A stretch of 64,000 bases of DNA, taken from positions 868,001-932,000 of the forward strand of contig JACGZH010000011.1 in the NCBI GenBank assembly GCA_014706385.1. Reading direction: 5' to 3'. Positions 47,601 through 58,717 of this stretch are shown here, piece by piece. Made by a program: the position numbers and the translations under genes. Under the pieces are notes generated by a model, which did not search any database, was not told the DNA's origin, and worked only from the letters and a program-made list of their open reading frames with translations. Every line of letters begins with the position of its first letter. The stretch's first letter is position 1. The stretch is from Phaffia rhodozyma (taxonomy: Eukaryota > Basidiomycota > Tremellomycetes > Cystofilobasidiales > Mrakiaceae).

Positions 47601-49701
47601 TGATCAGATTGATACTCACCAGTCTGGATCTCCTGAAATTTGGCCCGCTTTGGAAGACTCGATCCGAGCGTGGACGGTTTTTTGCAACACTCGGGCCACC
47701 GGCCGAGGATATTTCTCGAGTAACGTCTATCAAACGCGTCAACACAAACGAGCATTCGATCAGACTCGGGATTTTCTATGAATAAGGACAAAAAAAAACA
47801 CTTACAGAAACAAAGTCGTGTCCGGCAATCCTCATGTTATACAAATCAGTCTCATCGTCATCATCCGCGACGAACGCATTTGGATCATTAGCCCAGCTGT
47901 CTTCCTGTGAGTAGGATTTGCGCAATCGACCCGGAGCGGAAATTCACAAAGATCAAAGTAGCCAAACAAGTTTGAGTCAGTCCTGGCCTCAAAATGTTTG
48001 GCCTTGAAGAGGAGGCCAACTATAAACTCACATCCTCAGTCGTCATAGCAGTGAATCCGAGGACGGCCTCGACCACGAGCTCCAACTCTGCGGTCTCCGT
48101 CCCTTCCCCAGCTTCAGCCTTGGTTCCTTTCTTCTTCCGGCCGATTCCTACCCAGGTGGATCCCAACTTGTTTGCTCTAGTCAGCGCGATCATCAAATCT
48201 AAAATCGGACAGACGACCTGTTCGATTCTTGTTTCCTCATCCTTCTCTCCGAGCGAGCTCGGCACAGCATCGTCCGACGTAGTCGACACGAAATGGCGGT
48301 AGAATGGAGGAAGTAGTGTCTTCATATCTCTAAAAATTAATGGGAGAAGCGAGATGATCAGGTCGGAAGAGATTGAGCGAGGGAAACTTTGGTGTAGAGC
48401 GTTGATGGTCTATATGAGAGAGCAAATCATCATCGACGATCAGCAGACAGTCAATTTGAGCGGATATATGCGCGCCAAAAAAGGGGGTCACCCGACTTGC
48501 CTTGTAAATTTCCTTTTTGATACCCAAATGTTCCCAGCCATCGGCCGAGTCGAGTGATTGTTCATCTCTACCGAGGATGACGACGAAAGCCTCAAGCCAG
48601 GGAGGAATTACCAAGCCGATAAGCTCGTTTGATTCTTGTGGGAGCTGGTCTTTCATCATGTGAATTGTGAACAGGCATTGTCTAAACACAGAGATCGTCG
48701 ATGCCCGAGTTGAAGGAGAGTGAGTCTATAGGAGCGGAAGATCAAGAAGAACGGTTTGCCAAATAAATTCCGAAAAGAGGAAAACGCGATTAGAACAGAG
48801 ATGGTCAACCCAAAGTAAATCCAAAGAGGAACCAAAATGAAGGAAACCTAGGACTTGCTTCGTTTCCAAGCACCTGCAATAACACTGGACTCAGTTCGTT
48901 TACGACTCCGAGCACTCTGAGGTCGGCCTCTCTACCTTCAAGTCCATCTCCAACAACCTCTCCGAGATCCAACTCTCCCTTACGAACAGACTCTCTAAAT
49001 ACGCGCATAGCTCCGTGAACCTGATCAGGAGATCCTGTGGCTAACAGATTGAGCAGCGAAGGAAGTACGAGCGAAGACGTGTTTGAGGTGAGTAGAACGA
49101 CAGAGAGTGAGTACCCGGCGAGCGTTCGAAGTTTGGACGATGGTAGGGAAAGTGACTGGAGCAAGTACTGAAGCATCGTTTGCTTTGTCTGTCATAAGAG
49201 CGAAAAGATATATAGAGAAATGCAATCACAGATGACGCGGCAGGTCAACATAACGGCTCAGATACGGTCAAACGCATGAACAGAGACGAATGATGGCTTG
49301 CCTGTACGGATAAACTGTTCTCCTCACTAAGGACGTCCCACCATTTGTCCATGAACTTTTTGAGCATTACTCCAGCCGTCTGACGAACACTTAGGTCAAC
49401 GTCTTCAGTCAAGATAATCTGAGTGAGAGCAATCCCCATATCTAGAAGCACGAATTAGAGATCAGAGATGCGGTGTCAACCCAAGGGTCTTGGCTACTGA
49501 TTACAAGAGAGATCGCTCCTCTTTCCTCGTGAAAGAGGAGCGAGAAACTTGATCCGTTGAAGAGGGGAAGGATCAAGAACGATTTGATTAAGACCAACCT
49601 TGGTTGTCCATCGCTCGCTGTAGAGCCTCTTCAGCAGCGTGTCTTATTGATCCATCGGAGGAGAGTGTATCAGAAAGCGTTTGAACAAGCTGCGAGTCCA
49701 T
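44671..49701 (-). CDS. KAP114: importin-9 / Kap114-type karyopherin
   Basis: Seventeen exons: 49701-49599, 49441-49302, 49188-48848, 48681-48501, 48409-48032, 47904-47806, 47726-47620, 47517-47363, 47275-47113, 47021-46804, 46695-46397, 46331-46041, 45876-45603, 45491-45462, 45373-45137, 45030-44936, 44784-44671; 1074 aa. Importin-9 carries histones, ribosomal proteins and TBP into the nucleus. The N-terminal importin-beta region shows AAEEALQRAMDNQ and VRQTAGVMLKKFMDKWWDVL. The middle holds EDSWANDPNAFVADDDDETD and VPFLQGRAFVMASQYATALS. The C-terminus has the family motif MTRSRTKNNPTTYSSIPFLL, an acidic loop (EEDGDEDEDDDGEDDGNWED) and TDSVSTIDMNAYLVGAIRRA. One exon is 30 nt. Donors of introns 2 and 4 appear to be GC rather than GT. 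Confidence 0.92.
44817..44855. repeat. GAAA microsatellite in last importin intron
   Basis: Tandem GAAA/GAAAA units (plus strand) inside intron 44785-44935; it is the polypyrimidine-like stretch on the transcribed strand. Confidence 0.85.
49513..49543. other. perfect 13-bp hairpin in importin intron 1
   Basis: Arms 49513-49525 and 49531-49543 are exact reverse complements with a 5-nt loop. It lies in the middle of intron 49442-49598. Confidence 0.8.
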
Positions 49702-49833
49702 CTTTTGAGGAGGAAGAATGTCACTTCAAGTGGTGTCGTATGTTTGATGAGGAATTGTGTGTTTAGAATGTTGGGGTTTCTAGCTCATTAAACAGTGTCT
49801 AACCCTAACATCATGGTCACGTGGCTTTCTGAT

Positions 49834-50760
49834 GATCGCTGTCAGGGACATGACCTGAATGTTACAACCTTGTAATCTTCGACTGTTGCGCCTCTTCAGC
49901 TCCTTCATTTCTCCTGCTCATACAAAGGCATTAACCTGCAAGTGTATAGACCTCCAGCGTAGATGCTTCTAGCACCTTGTATGCCATACCTTCTTATGCA
50001 TAACCGCTGTGATATGAGGATGACATATAGGACGGACTTCCTTTACCACTCATAGCACAGTCTCTCAAGCCTGAATGCTTCGTTATCCCTTGTATACTTA
50101 TATTTTCGATCCATACCAATCTTGTTCTTTCATTCTCTCCGCCTTGCGCCTTCTTCACAACCGCTTCAGCAAAGGAGCCTGAAATTCCTCCTTAACAGCT
50201 GCAGTTCCGTCTGGTTACGACTTTCGCAATCCCGCCGTTGCCACCCGAACCCTGGATTCTAACACGCTGTCAGGGACCGCAGAACTCGGCTGGTGGTAGG
50301 AATTGCAAGAATGTTAAACAGGTAGAGAGATGAGCACAGAAGTAAAAGTCCAGACTTTTGGCTGGGTCTGATGAGAACACTGACGCAAGAGAACAGGATG
50401 GATACGCTACTGATGAGACGCAAGGATAGATATCAATAACAGAGACTGAGAACAAGGATGACCGGGGAAAGTAAACAAAGAGGGAATTAGGGAAGAGTTC
50501 AGGCTTGAGAGGCTATGCTGTGGATGGAAAAGGAAGGTCGTGTTATATGTGCTCATCAGATCCCAGAGATTCTGTAATCAGGCGACATGCCATAGAGATA
50601 TACTGCGCGGAAGAAATCCACGCAAGAAGGGATTACAGGATGTGATAGGAACAAATGCGTTGTAAGACTACATACTAGCAAAACGACTAGAAGTTGTGGC
50701 AGAGGATCTTTGAGCCGTAGACTATAAACATGCAACACTCAGGTCACATCCCTGACAGCT
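49834..50760. mobile_element. possible decayed inverted-repeat element
   Basis: A 29-base segment at about 49838-49866 (starting GCTGTCAGGGACATGACC) recurs in reverse complement at about 50731-50759 with about four differences, all transitions. A shorter direct copy of GCTGTCAGGGAC is near 50266. Spacing is about 0.9 kb, as in a small non-autonomous DNA transposon. No transposase frame is seen and flanking target duplication is not clear, so this is tentative. Confidence 0.3.
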
Positions 50761-51280
50761 GCGATATGAGATTACCAGAGTTTTGCATTCGTTCATGATA
50801 AACCTATGTATATGACAAGTTCGGATATCACTCGAATATGACTTGGATACGCTCGCCTCGAATGCTATACTGTGCCTGAGCAAACCTACATCTTCCGAAA
50901 TATAGAACAACTAAAGAAGGGGAACATAGGAGACACCATCTGATGTTCCGCTTTGTTGATTGTTCCAGCACTTCTGCTTTGCTGACAACAAATCATGTCT
51001 GAGCACACACAGCCAATAGAGACTAATCTCACCTTCCCGAAATATCAAATGTCTTTCTTCTTATCATTCTCCTCTTTCTTCTTTCGTGATCTTCTTGTGC
51101 GATCTTGCCTGAATGACACCTAGAGAACGCGAGACAAGTTACACAACGGGGGTCTCCAGAGCTACGAAAACCAACTTCTGTTCGAATCTTTTATGAGTGA
51201 ATACAACGTTATTCCTGCCTTTTCTTCCTCGTTCTTGTTTACATTCTCGACTGTACATATCGTATGTTTACTTTCCCATC

Positions 51281-51318
51281 TCTTTTTCTTTTTCTTTTTC
51301 TTTTTCTTTTTCTTTCTT
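51281..51318. repeat. TTTTTC hexanucleotide repeat
   Basis: About six tandem TTTTTC units in the intergenic region. Confidence 0.8.
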
Positions 51319-52318
51319 TTCCTCTCATTCTCCTAGTGGCCTCTCGGCTTCCGAACGAACTCGATCGTCACTAGTTCTCTCAGTTGATGTCCTACCCCTT
51401 GCTAAGGCGTACGAAGAGAGGATGATAATCAAAAACTGCGTCATGAATGTATGAGTGACTGCGCACGTATTATTCACCAGAAATGGTTTCGGCTAGCCTT
51501 ATGAATCGACAAATGAAGATCATAAACAGCTTTGGCTGTAGGAGAAACATATGAGGGAAATAACATCAAAACCCATATGAATAAACAATGTCATGAAACC
51601 AGAGCCATCGAATTACCCGACTGAACACGCTTGGATCCTTAGCGAACTCTATCCTCGGTCATCATATCATTAATCAAAGTACACAGCCGCTCACATACAT
51701 GCGTAGAACGCACTAACCGCACTGACCGCATGGGCTGCATACACACTGATGCACATCATCTTCCGGATCTATCTCCAAAGTGAGACATCATAGAGATAAA
51801 TGTTCATTCAGTTCCGAACTTTCTTCCTATCGACCAGCCTGGGCCGTCGTTACAACAAGGTATGTCTAACCTTGCTGTAGATATCAAATCCACTGCACTT
51901 ACCTTACCTTATATCTCCCGTTCTCTCTCTCGATTCGCACACACTGGATAAGCACACCGTTCGAAAACCTTATTCATCTTTCATTCTTGGCAGACTATAA
52001 AGTAGGATGTGTATCGTCCGTCCGATGCAAGAAAGTCTTCACGCATCTTTTTCTCTTTCCTCGTTCCTTCTGGTTTCTACGGCTTTCCTTCTCTATCTGC
52101 CCATCCCTCCCCCGTTATTCTTCCTCCCGTCCTAACACCTGCGCCGTTCAAACCAATCCCTCTACCAACTCGCCCTCTCCCATCGCGTCAATTGCTGTTT
52201 GCTCGGCTATCGTATTCTTCTGATATCTTGCTCGCTTCTCGTCCTGCTCTATCTCCTTCAAGCCTTTAACTCTCTTCAAAACTTCAAAAACAACACACTC
52301 TCAACTCTTATTGCAACT

Positions 52319-53174
52319 ATGCGATCCGTTCTTTTCCTTGCTACCGCCGCTCTCTCTCTCTTTGCCGGCCTTTCTACTGCCGCGCCCACCCTTCAGTCGA
52401 CCGATCGAAAGGTCCAGATGCCCAGACGATACATCGAGAATGAGCCTTCTGCTATGTTCTCCAAGCGTCAGCTCATCGAGGAGCCTACTAGGATAAAGAA
52501 GACCAAGAACCTGGCTGCCCGAGCTTCCACCACAGCTACTTTGTACAACTACAACATTCAGATCCTCAACACTGATGGTTCTGTCTTCGGTTACGTCGCT
52601 CCTTCAAGCAGTAAAGCCAGTGAGTTATTTCTTTCACTTCAAACCCTTTTACCAAATGACTGACCCCTGAACTATCGTTCTATCTTTTCTGAATTTCTCC
52701 CTAGACTATTGGACTTACACTACCTCGACAACCGGTGCTGTGGCCGTCGCCCTCCCCTCGTCCTCCTCTTCTAGCAATCTTGTCTTTGCTGCCTCTGGTA
52801 ACAACAACGTCGCTGCTTTCGTTGGTCCCAACGCTGCCTCCAACACCATGGGCACTGGCTCGTACAACTACTGCCCGCTCACCGGTGCCGTTGCCACTGC
52901 CGCCGGCTCCGTCCCTGCCACCTCCACCAACGACTACAACACCGCGAACGGCAAGACCCAGAAGGTAGAGACTGCCGTCTGGCAGTACAGCCCATCGACC
53001 GGTGCGCTCAACGCCGTCTGGGTTAACCCTGACTCGTCGACGTTCACCATGCTCGGTGCGATCGGTAACACCTACCAAAATGTCTTCCTTATCGGCGACC
53101 GAAGCGCATTTGCCAAGAAGTTCAACGGGGACACCTACACTGCTGTCACCTTCAAGCTTACGTTGATCCGATAA
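52319..53174 (+). CDS. secreted protein, paralogue A
   Basis: Two exons: 52319-52619 and 52705-53174; 256 aa. The N-terminus MRSVLFLATAALSLFAGLST-AAP is a signal peptide. A propeptide-like stretch follows with a dibasic site in AMFSKRQLIEEP, suited to a Kex2-type protease. The mature part begins near TATLYNYNIQILNTDGSVFG and continues YWTYTTSTTGAVAVALPSSS, NLVFAASGNNNVAAFVGPNA, KVETAVWQYSPSTGALNAVW, VNPDSSTFTMLGAIGNTYQN and VFLIGDRSAFAKKF. The repeated beta-strand pattern rich in Gly, Asn, Ser and Thr suggests a small extracellular beta-sandwich, possibly a wall-associated or effector-like protein; I do not recognise a named family. A paralogue lies 4 kb downstream on the same strand. A 40-T run follows in the 3' flank. 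Confidence 0.85.
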
Positions 53175-53324
53175 GCTCAGCTCTGTTCCAAGGTTTCCTT
53201 CTCATTTTCCTATGGGTTATCCGGCATTTAGATTTTCCCCTCTTTCCTCTCCTTCTCTTTTTCTCCTTTCTCTCTGCGTCTCTGTCTCTCTTTGTCTCTT
53301 GCTGTCTCCTGCTGTATCGCTGCT

Positions 53325-53367
<43 letters not shown>

Positions 53368-56300
53368 GTTTTCTCGCTCTGCACCTGTTTCGTTCCACTT
53401 GCATACTTCTATTTCCTCTCATTGGTTTTCTTCGTCATATAGTTCAATCTTCTTCATTTTATCTTTGTTTTATTCCCTTCCGCTCTTGGGTCCTGGTTTG
53501 GACACTTCTCTTCCTCACTCAAGAGTGCTTCTCCAGTTTGCTTTTGTCGTTCAATCTTCCACAATCTGCTTACATATTTGTTTAGACCCTTAATTTTTGG
53601 CCCTTTTTTCTTTCTCTCTATTTCTAATTCTTGGCCTATTTGGTGTATCAGCCTTTACAGGAGTTTCCATTTTATGGTTCTATTGATCAGATTTAGATAG
53701 ACGACATGGTTTATCAACCGGCGTAGATTCTTCTTTTTGCCTCGTCAGACTATGAACAGCACTCTACGAGGGATCTGGCTTGATCTGTGCTGTGAGAAAC
53801 AAGACAGCAACGAACATATATAAAACACCGAGGTCCGGAGATGGTTGCTTGACAGAGATCAAAGAAGAAAATAAGCGAAGGAAAGCAGAGTGATGCATTT
53901 TTTTTTATTTAGAAAAACAAACAAACAAACGAAAGGCCGTCGTCTTCAGAAGTGACAGAGTGTTGAATCGTAGTCACTCTTCGAGGTAAACATAGATGTT
54001 GATAATTTGGACTAGACGAGGCATGCAAGGACGAGACACAGACAGACTGGAAAGGTAAGGTAAGATCAAAATCCAAGTAGAGAGCTTGAACGGCGACTGA
54101 GCTTTACTTGTTTACCTCTCCTTGCGGAAGTCATCGATCACTCGACCGCTATGATCATGTGGCTCGATCTTTGTTTATTTGTTTCCGTCTTTCCCTTAAG
54201 CCGCGTCAACGTGCGAGACGTGATATCTGCTGTTCAAACTGCAGCTCAAACAGTGACCTTGTTGTCTTGGAGGAACATTTTCTAACTCTTGTAGAAACAC
54301 ACGCGTACACCGCTACAGAGATATCATCATAGCAATCTCTCCTACCTTATTGCTGGAAACTCACAGAACAAACGAACAATGGAAGCGTTTTCATCTGATA
54401 CGTTGAAACTACACAAGCTCGTTCCTCGGTATACTCTAACTAGATTGTATATGACCACTACATATATAGCCGATCCCCCGTATCTTGATTCAGCAAAACA
54501 GTGTTCCTCGAAGAATAGATATGAAACATCAAATTCTGTGAATATTTCCGCATGTGAACAGTCCCCTGATATGCCTCTCATATTTTCTAATAGAAACAAG
54601 GATACATCCTTCATTATTCGACTTGTTCATTTAGATTTCTCAGCTTCTGGATTGCAATGTTATGTCCTCTTCCTTTCTCCTATCTCAAGAATGCTGGAAA
54701 CCCATGATGGCTGGTCGGTCGGTTGGCTAGTCGGTTCACGTCTCGAATCCGCACCCATTCGTCTACTGATCGTCTCTGCTGCACTCTGACGTTCTTCTTT
54801 TCTCATCTGGCCTCAATCCAACCCATTCTTCTGTCCGTATCTTCCAACCAGATGTTAAAGAGGATAGATAGTATCGGGTAGAGAGACTACTTTCGCGTTC
54901 TTTCCTTCTTGTTATATAAGCTGTGCATATAGCAGATCTGAGTGTGTCTTGAGCTAGCTTTGATCTTATGTTTTGGAAGCCATGGTAAAATCATCATGTC
55001 TATCAATTTCTGGGGTTGTAAATCTGAAAGAGAGCCCTGATATGTTGCTGATCATCTTGAAATCTTTCCTTCTGATCATGTTTACACACACACAGCCAGC
55101 CAACGTAGATCCATCACTCTTTGACGCTAAATATTTGTTTGTCTTTTTCTATTTTCCATCTTCTCTCTCCTTCTCTGTATTGCATGTCGTTTTGTGGCAC
55201 TTCGGGAACATAACAAGACGAAACGTACAGTGATGGAGATTTCACCCGATATCCTCCCTCTATGACCCTGGATGAATTGTCGCGAAAGACGATGATGTTC
55301 AGTCGTTCCTGAACACTTCAGTGCGCTAACTTGAATTATCACTGTCAACGCCTGCCCAATACTCCTTTAATATTCTTCCTCATCACATATCTTACTTGGT
55401 TCTATCTTACTTCCGTCTCAGACAGTTAGACCATTCCATCTGGAATGCTATCCTTTTTCTTTCTTCTTTTCTGTCTGATAATATCTGTCGAGCTCTATAG
55501 GCGGCGATCGAACGGGGTCTGAAAGTGATATGCCGTCCCGTCTTGATCTTTTCGCTCAGCCTAAATCTGTTCACCTAGCCAAAGAAAGGGCCTTCTCGGG
55601 ACCCTTTCGGGACTCTATTTGGTCTGGTGCATGAGGCGAGCAAGAGTCGACACCAGAAATAGGAAAAAAGTTGCTTGATCGAGACGAGCAAGGGGGCGAG
55701 AGGGAAGCGAAGTGATGCCGAATAACAGGAGAGAAAGGAAGCCGTCCATTGTGTTGCAAGACGATTGAGAACAGCAGTGAACATGATGGTGCCAGAATGA
55801 TGCTTTTTCGATGTAAACAAAGGTGACGATTTCAATGAAACCCAAGCAGGGTAACAGAAGGAAGCGCAAAAGGCAGAGCGAGACCGAGAAAGGAAGATTA
55901 AAAGATGAGTATTTGGATATCGAACACAGTACAATTGTTGACACTGTTGACGGGACTGTCTTGTTTATGGATTTGACTGATATGGTAAGGAGAGGTTGTG
56001 AGCAGACAGGGCTTGAGGGTGAACGGGCTAGTTGAGTTGTTGATCTACTCTCTCCTTAGGAATAGCGAGTCCGGGGCGGACTCTCATTCATTTGAATGCC
56101 GAATCACTCGGCCTCTACACTCACGTGGTGAGCATGGCCGTGGCTCGTGGCAAAGGAAATGCAGTCTAGCTAGCGCCAGCCTCGTGGATTTGTTTATTTC
56201 GTTTAATCTCCACGAGAAGAAAAAAAGTCGAGAACGCGCTTCCCGAAGAGTAAATAGAGGCGCGGGATTCTCTATTTCATCATCTTACTTCTTTCCTTCG

Positions 56301-57196
56301 TCCCATCCGAGAGAGCATATCGGATTGGGGTATGAGTGTATACGGAGCAAGGACCCTTCGGGCTTTGAGAGATGGAGCTTTCTCTCTCTTTCCGCCCTTA
56401 TTACCTCCTCAATCAGCTATCCTGGAGTTCGATCCATCGTTTAATTTTGTTGACTGAAACTGGGCTGATATTTACTTACCTTCTACAAATCTTTCCTCTC
56501 TTTTTCGCTTCTGATCTCGACCTTACTCCCGATCCTGGTTGATGGCTAGCCAACTGACTGGTAGTTTACTTTCCGAGCATGATCTGGCCTCTCCTGCGGG
56601 GGCTTTCCTCGTCTGAAAGTTTATTTACTTTCTTTTCTTGTTTTTCTTCTCGAGGTGTGCCCAAGTCTCCGATCCTCGAGTACAATACCGCTTCTGGAAT
56701 GTAAAGTTTCGTCCTCTTCCTCTTCTCTCTGTTCTGTTGTCCCTTTGTTTACTATAGGCGAACTCACAACCTACTTGTGACGGCCGGTCGATTGAGGTTG
56801 GCTGGTCGCTCGGCTGGTTGATTAAGTTTTGAATTCACACCCTTGCTCTGCTAACGTGGTCTGTTGCCCCTCGTCTCTTTTCTCTAAGTTCCTCTAGCTC
56901 ACTCTCCTTCTTTACTTCTTCGTAAAGCTCGTCTCAATCCGGAACTGGCTCGAACTCTTCAATACCTCACCCGACCAGCCATCCTAAACACCTGGATGGA
57001 TATAAAAGAGGGTAGGCATCGTCACATAGAATGATATCCCCTCGTGCTCTTCATCTAATCTAGACCTGTCTCATCCTTCTCCTTCTCTACTCCTACTTCG
57101 TTCCTTCGCCTGGCGCAATCCCCATACCCTCCAACCTTTTCATCCATCTTCTTACTTTCTAATATTCCTCTCCTCCTGCGCGCTTCTTTCTCAACG
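53175..57196. other. gene-poor 4-kb spacer between secreted paralogues
   Basis: No exon with splice and family support. Contents: a 40-base T run (53327-53366); scattered stop-limited frames up to 136 codons with no coding-like bias; small hairpins at 56067-56098; a CACGTG site at 56122-56127; pyrimidine-rich leader just before 57197. Could be regulatory, non-coding transcript or decayed repeats. Confidence 0.45.
53327..53366. repeat. 40-base T homopolymer
   Basis: Uninterrupted T run about 150 nt after the paralogue A stop, in the probable 3' UTR or terminator. Confidence 0.95.
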
Positions 57197-58717
57197 ATGC
57201 GATCCGTTTTCATCCTTGCTGCCACTGCACTATCCCTCCTCACTAGATTTTCCGATGCCGCGCCCACGGTGACAACAAAGTTCACGTCGATCATGACCAG
57301 ATCGGTAGAAGACATTGACAGTGTGGACTCGCTTTTCCCGTTTGATCCACTCGATGGCCTCGGTAATCTGGCCGGCCAGATGACATCGATTGATAAGCGA
57401 CATAGTGAGATCCGAGTGCCCAGGTGGCACGTCGATAACGAACCGTCCTCAGTATTTTCCAAACAGCAGTTGATCGAGAGGCCGTCAAGAATGAAACGGT
57501 CCAAGCCATCGAGTAAGTTGATCCTGATTCTGAGCGCTGTTTCTGCAATCGAGTTCACTGACAACGTTCTTTCGTTCTCTCATTTGTTTTGGTCTAGATG
57601 CTCAAGTTTCTGGTGCACCGATCAATTGTGGGTATCATGTCCAGATCATCGACTCTCAAGGCGATGTTCGGGGATATCTAGCTGTCGATGACAGTAACGC
57701 TGGTGAGTCTTCACCTTCTCTCTTGGACTTTTTGAGAGTTTTAAACATGCCTAAATATCCGTAAATCTCTTCCGGAAAAAAATTATCACGTTAGCATCGA
57801 CCTTCTACATCTACACCCAGTCTGCGAGCGATGCCCTCAAGGTCTCTGTTCCGTATGTCTTTGGCTCTGTCACAAAGTTTCATAGAAGTCTTAAGTTCGC
57901 CATGTTCACTGATTTCGTCCCCATTCTTCACGATTTCTACAGATCTTCATCCCCTGGGAACCTCGCGTTTGCCAATTCTGGAAATAAAAACGTAGGAGCA
58001 ATCGTTGGTCCAAACAGTCCTAGCAGTGTGATGTCTGCAGATAGCTACAAGTTAGTTTTCCTTCCTCTTATCCCTTACGAATCTAAAGAGACAATCTCAA
58101 GTGTCCTGACGTCAACCATCTCTCCTCCCAACCGATCTCAAGTTACCTTGCGTTGACCGCGTCTGCTTCCAGTAAGTTCACAGATCGATCTCTTTAGCAC
58201 TTTAAGATGGAGATAGAATCAACTAGGTCGCTCAACCTTTGTTCTTTCCTTTTTGTTCTCACACAGCTTCCGCCAATTCCGGCCCAGAGTATGCCAGCAA
58301 TAACTGTAATACTGCCACAGGGAGATCTCTACAGGTGGAGACCTCGATTTGGACATACACCTCTTCGTCGAGCTCGCTTACCACTCGGTGGGTCAATCCT
58401 GATGGATGTACGTTCTTTCTCTCTCCTTTTCCTCTCTTAAAGAATTGAGGTGACTGAACAGACATCCGTGTCTGTTGAAACCTTCGCTATACAGCCGTTA
58501 TTAGCATGCTCGGTATGGTCGGCAATAAATCAAAGGCAATTTTTCTTGTTGGCAATCAATCCAAATTCTCTTCAAGATATACGGCCGACACCTATAGTGC
58601 TGTTGTACGTATCCTACATACGACTCTATGCATCATGCGCCTTGGTTCTTAATGGCTAATTTTCATCTTCCTTCTCCAACCACTCTCTCAAAGACCTTCA
58701 AGCTTGTTCCGACTTAA
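57197..58717 (+). CDS. secreted protein, paralogue B (intron-rich)
   Basis: Eight exons: 57197-57512, 57598-57702, 57795-57852, 57943-58050, 58143-58171, 58267-58407, 58495-58604, 58694-58717; 296 aa. It parallels paralogue A throughout: MRSVFILAATALSLLTRFSD-AAP signal peptide, propeptide with VPRWHVDNEPSSVFSKQQLI (A has VQMPRRYIENEPSAMFSKRQ), then YHVQIIDSQGDVRGYLAVDD, FYIYTQSAS, NLAFANSGNKNVGAIVGPNS, VETSIWTYTSSSSSLTTRWV, NPDGSVISMLGMVGNKSKAI and FLVGNQSKFSSRYTADTYSA. It has an extra acidic insert near residues 30-60, cysteines absent from A, and Lys-Gln where A has the Lys-Arg cleavage site. All seven junction phases agree. Confidence 0.83.

Larger units (their letters stand above)
49702..52318. 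other. gene-poor region with importin promoter
   Basis: 2.6 kb. Close to the importin start lie a TCACGTG site (CACGTG 49818-49823) and a telobox-like TAACCCTAAC (about 49800). A diverged inverted repeat pair frames 49834-50760 (see separate entry). Near 51283-51318 are TTTTTC units. Base composition and short mixed-strand frames give no support for a protein gene. Confidence 0.5.

Noticed and set aside
54379..54789. 136-codon plus-strand frame in the gene-poor region
   Set aside because: No splice context, no coding-like codon bias and no recognisable domain.
55571..55625. GC-rich palindromic stretch (GGGCCTTCTCGGGACCCTTTCGGG), tRNA-like at first sight
   Set aside because: No acceptor stem, anticodon arm or T-loop GTTCGANNC at the right spacing.
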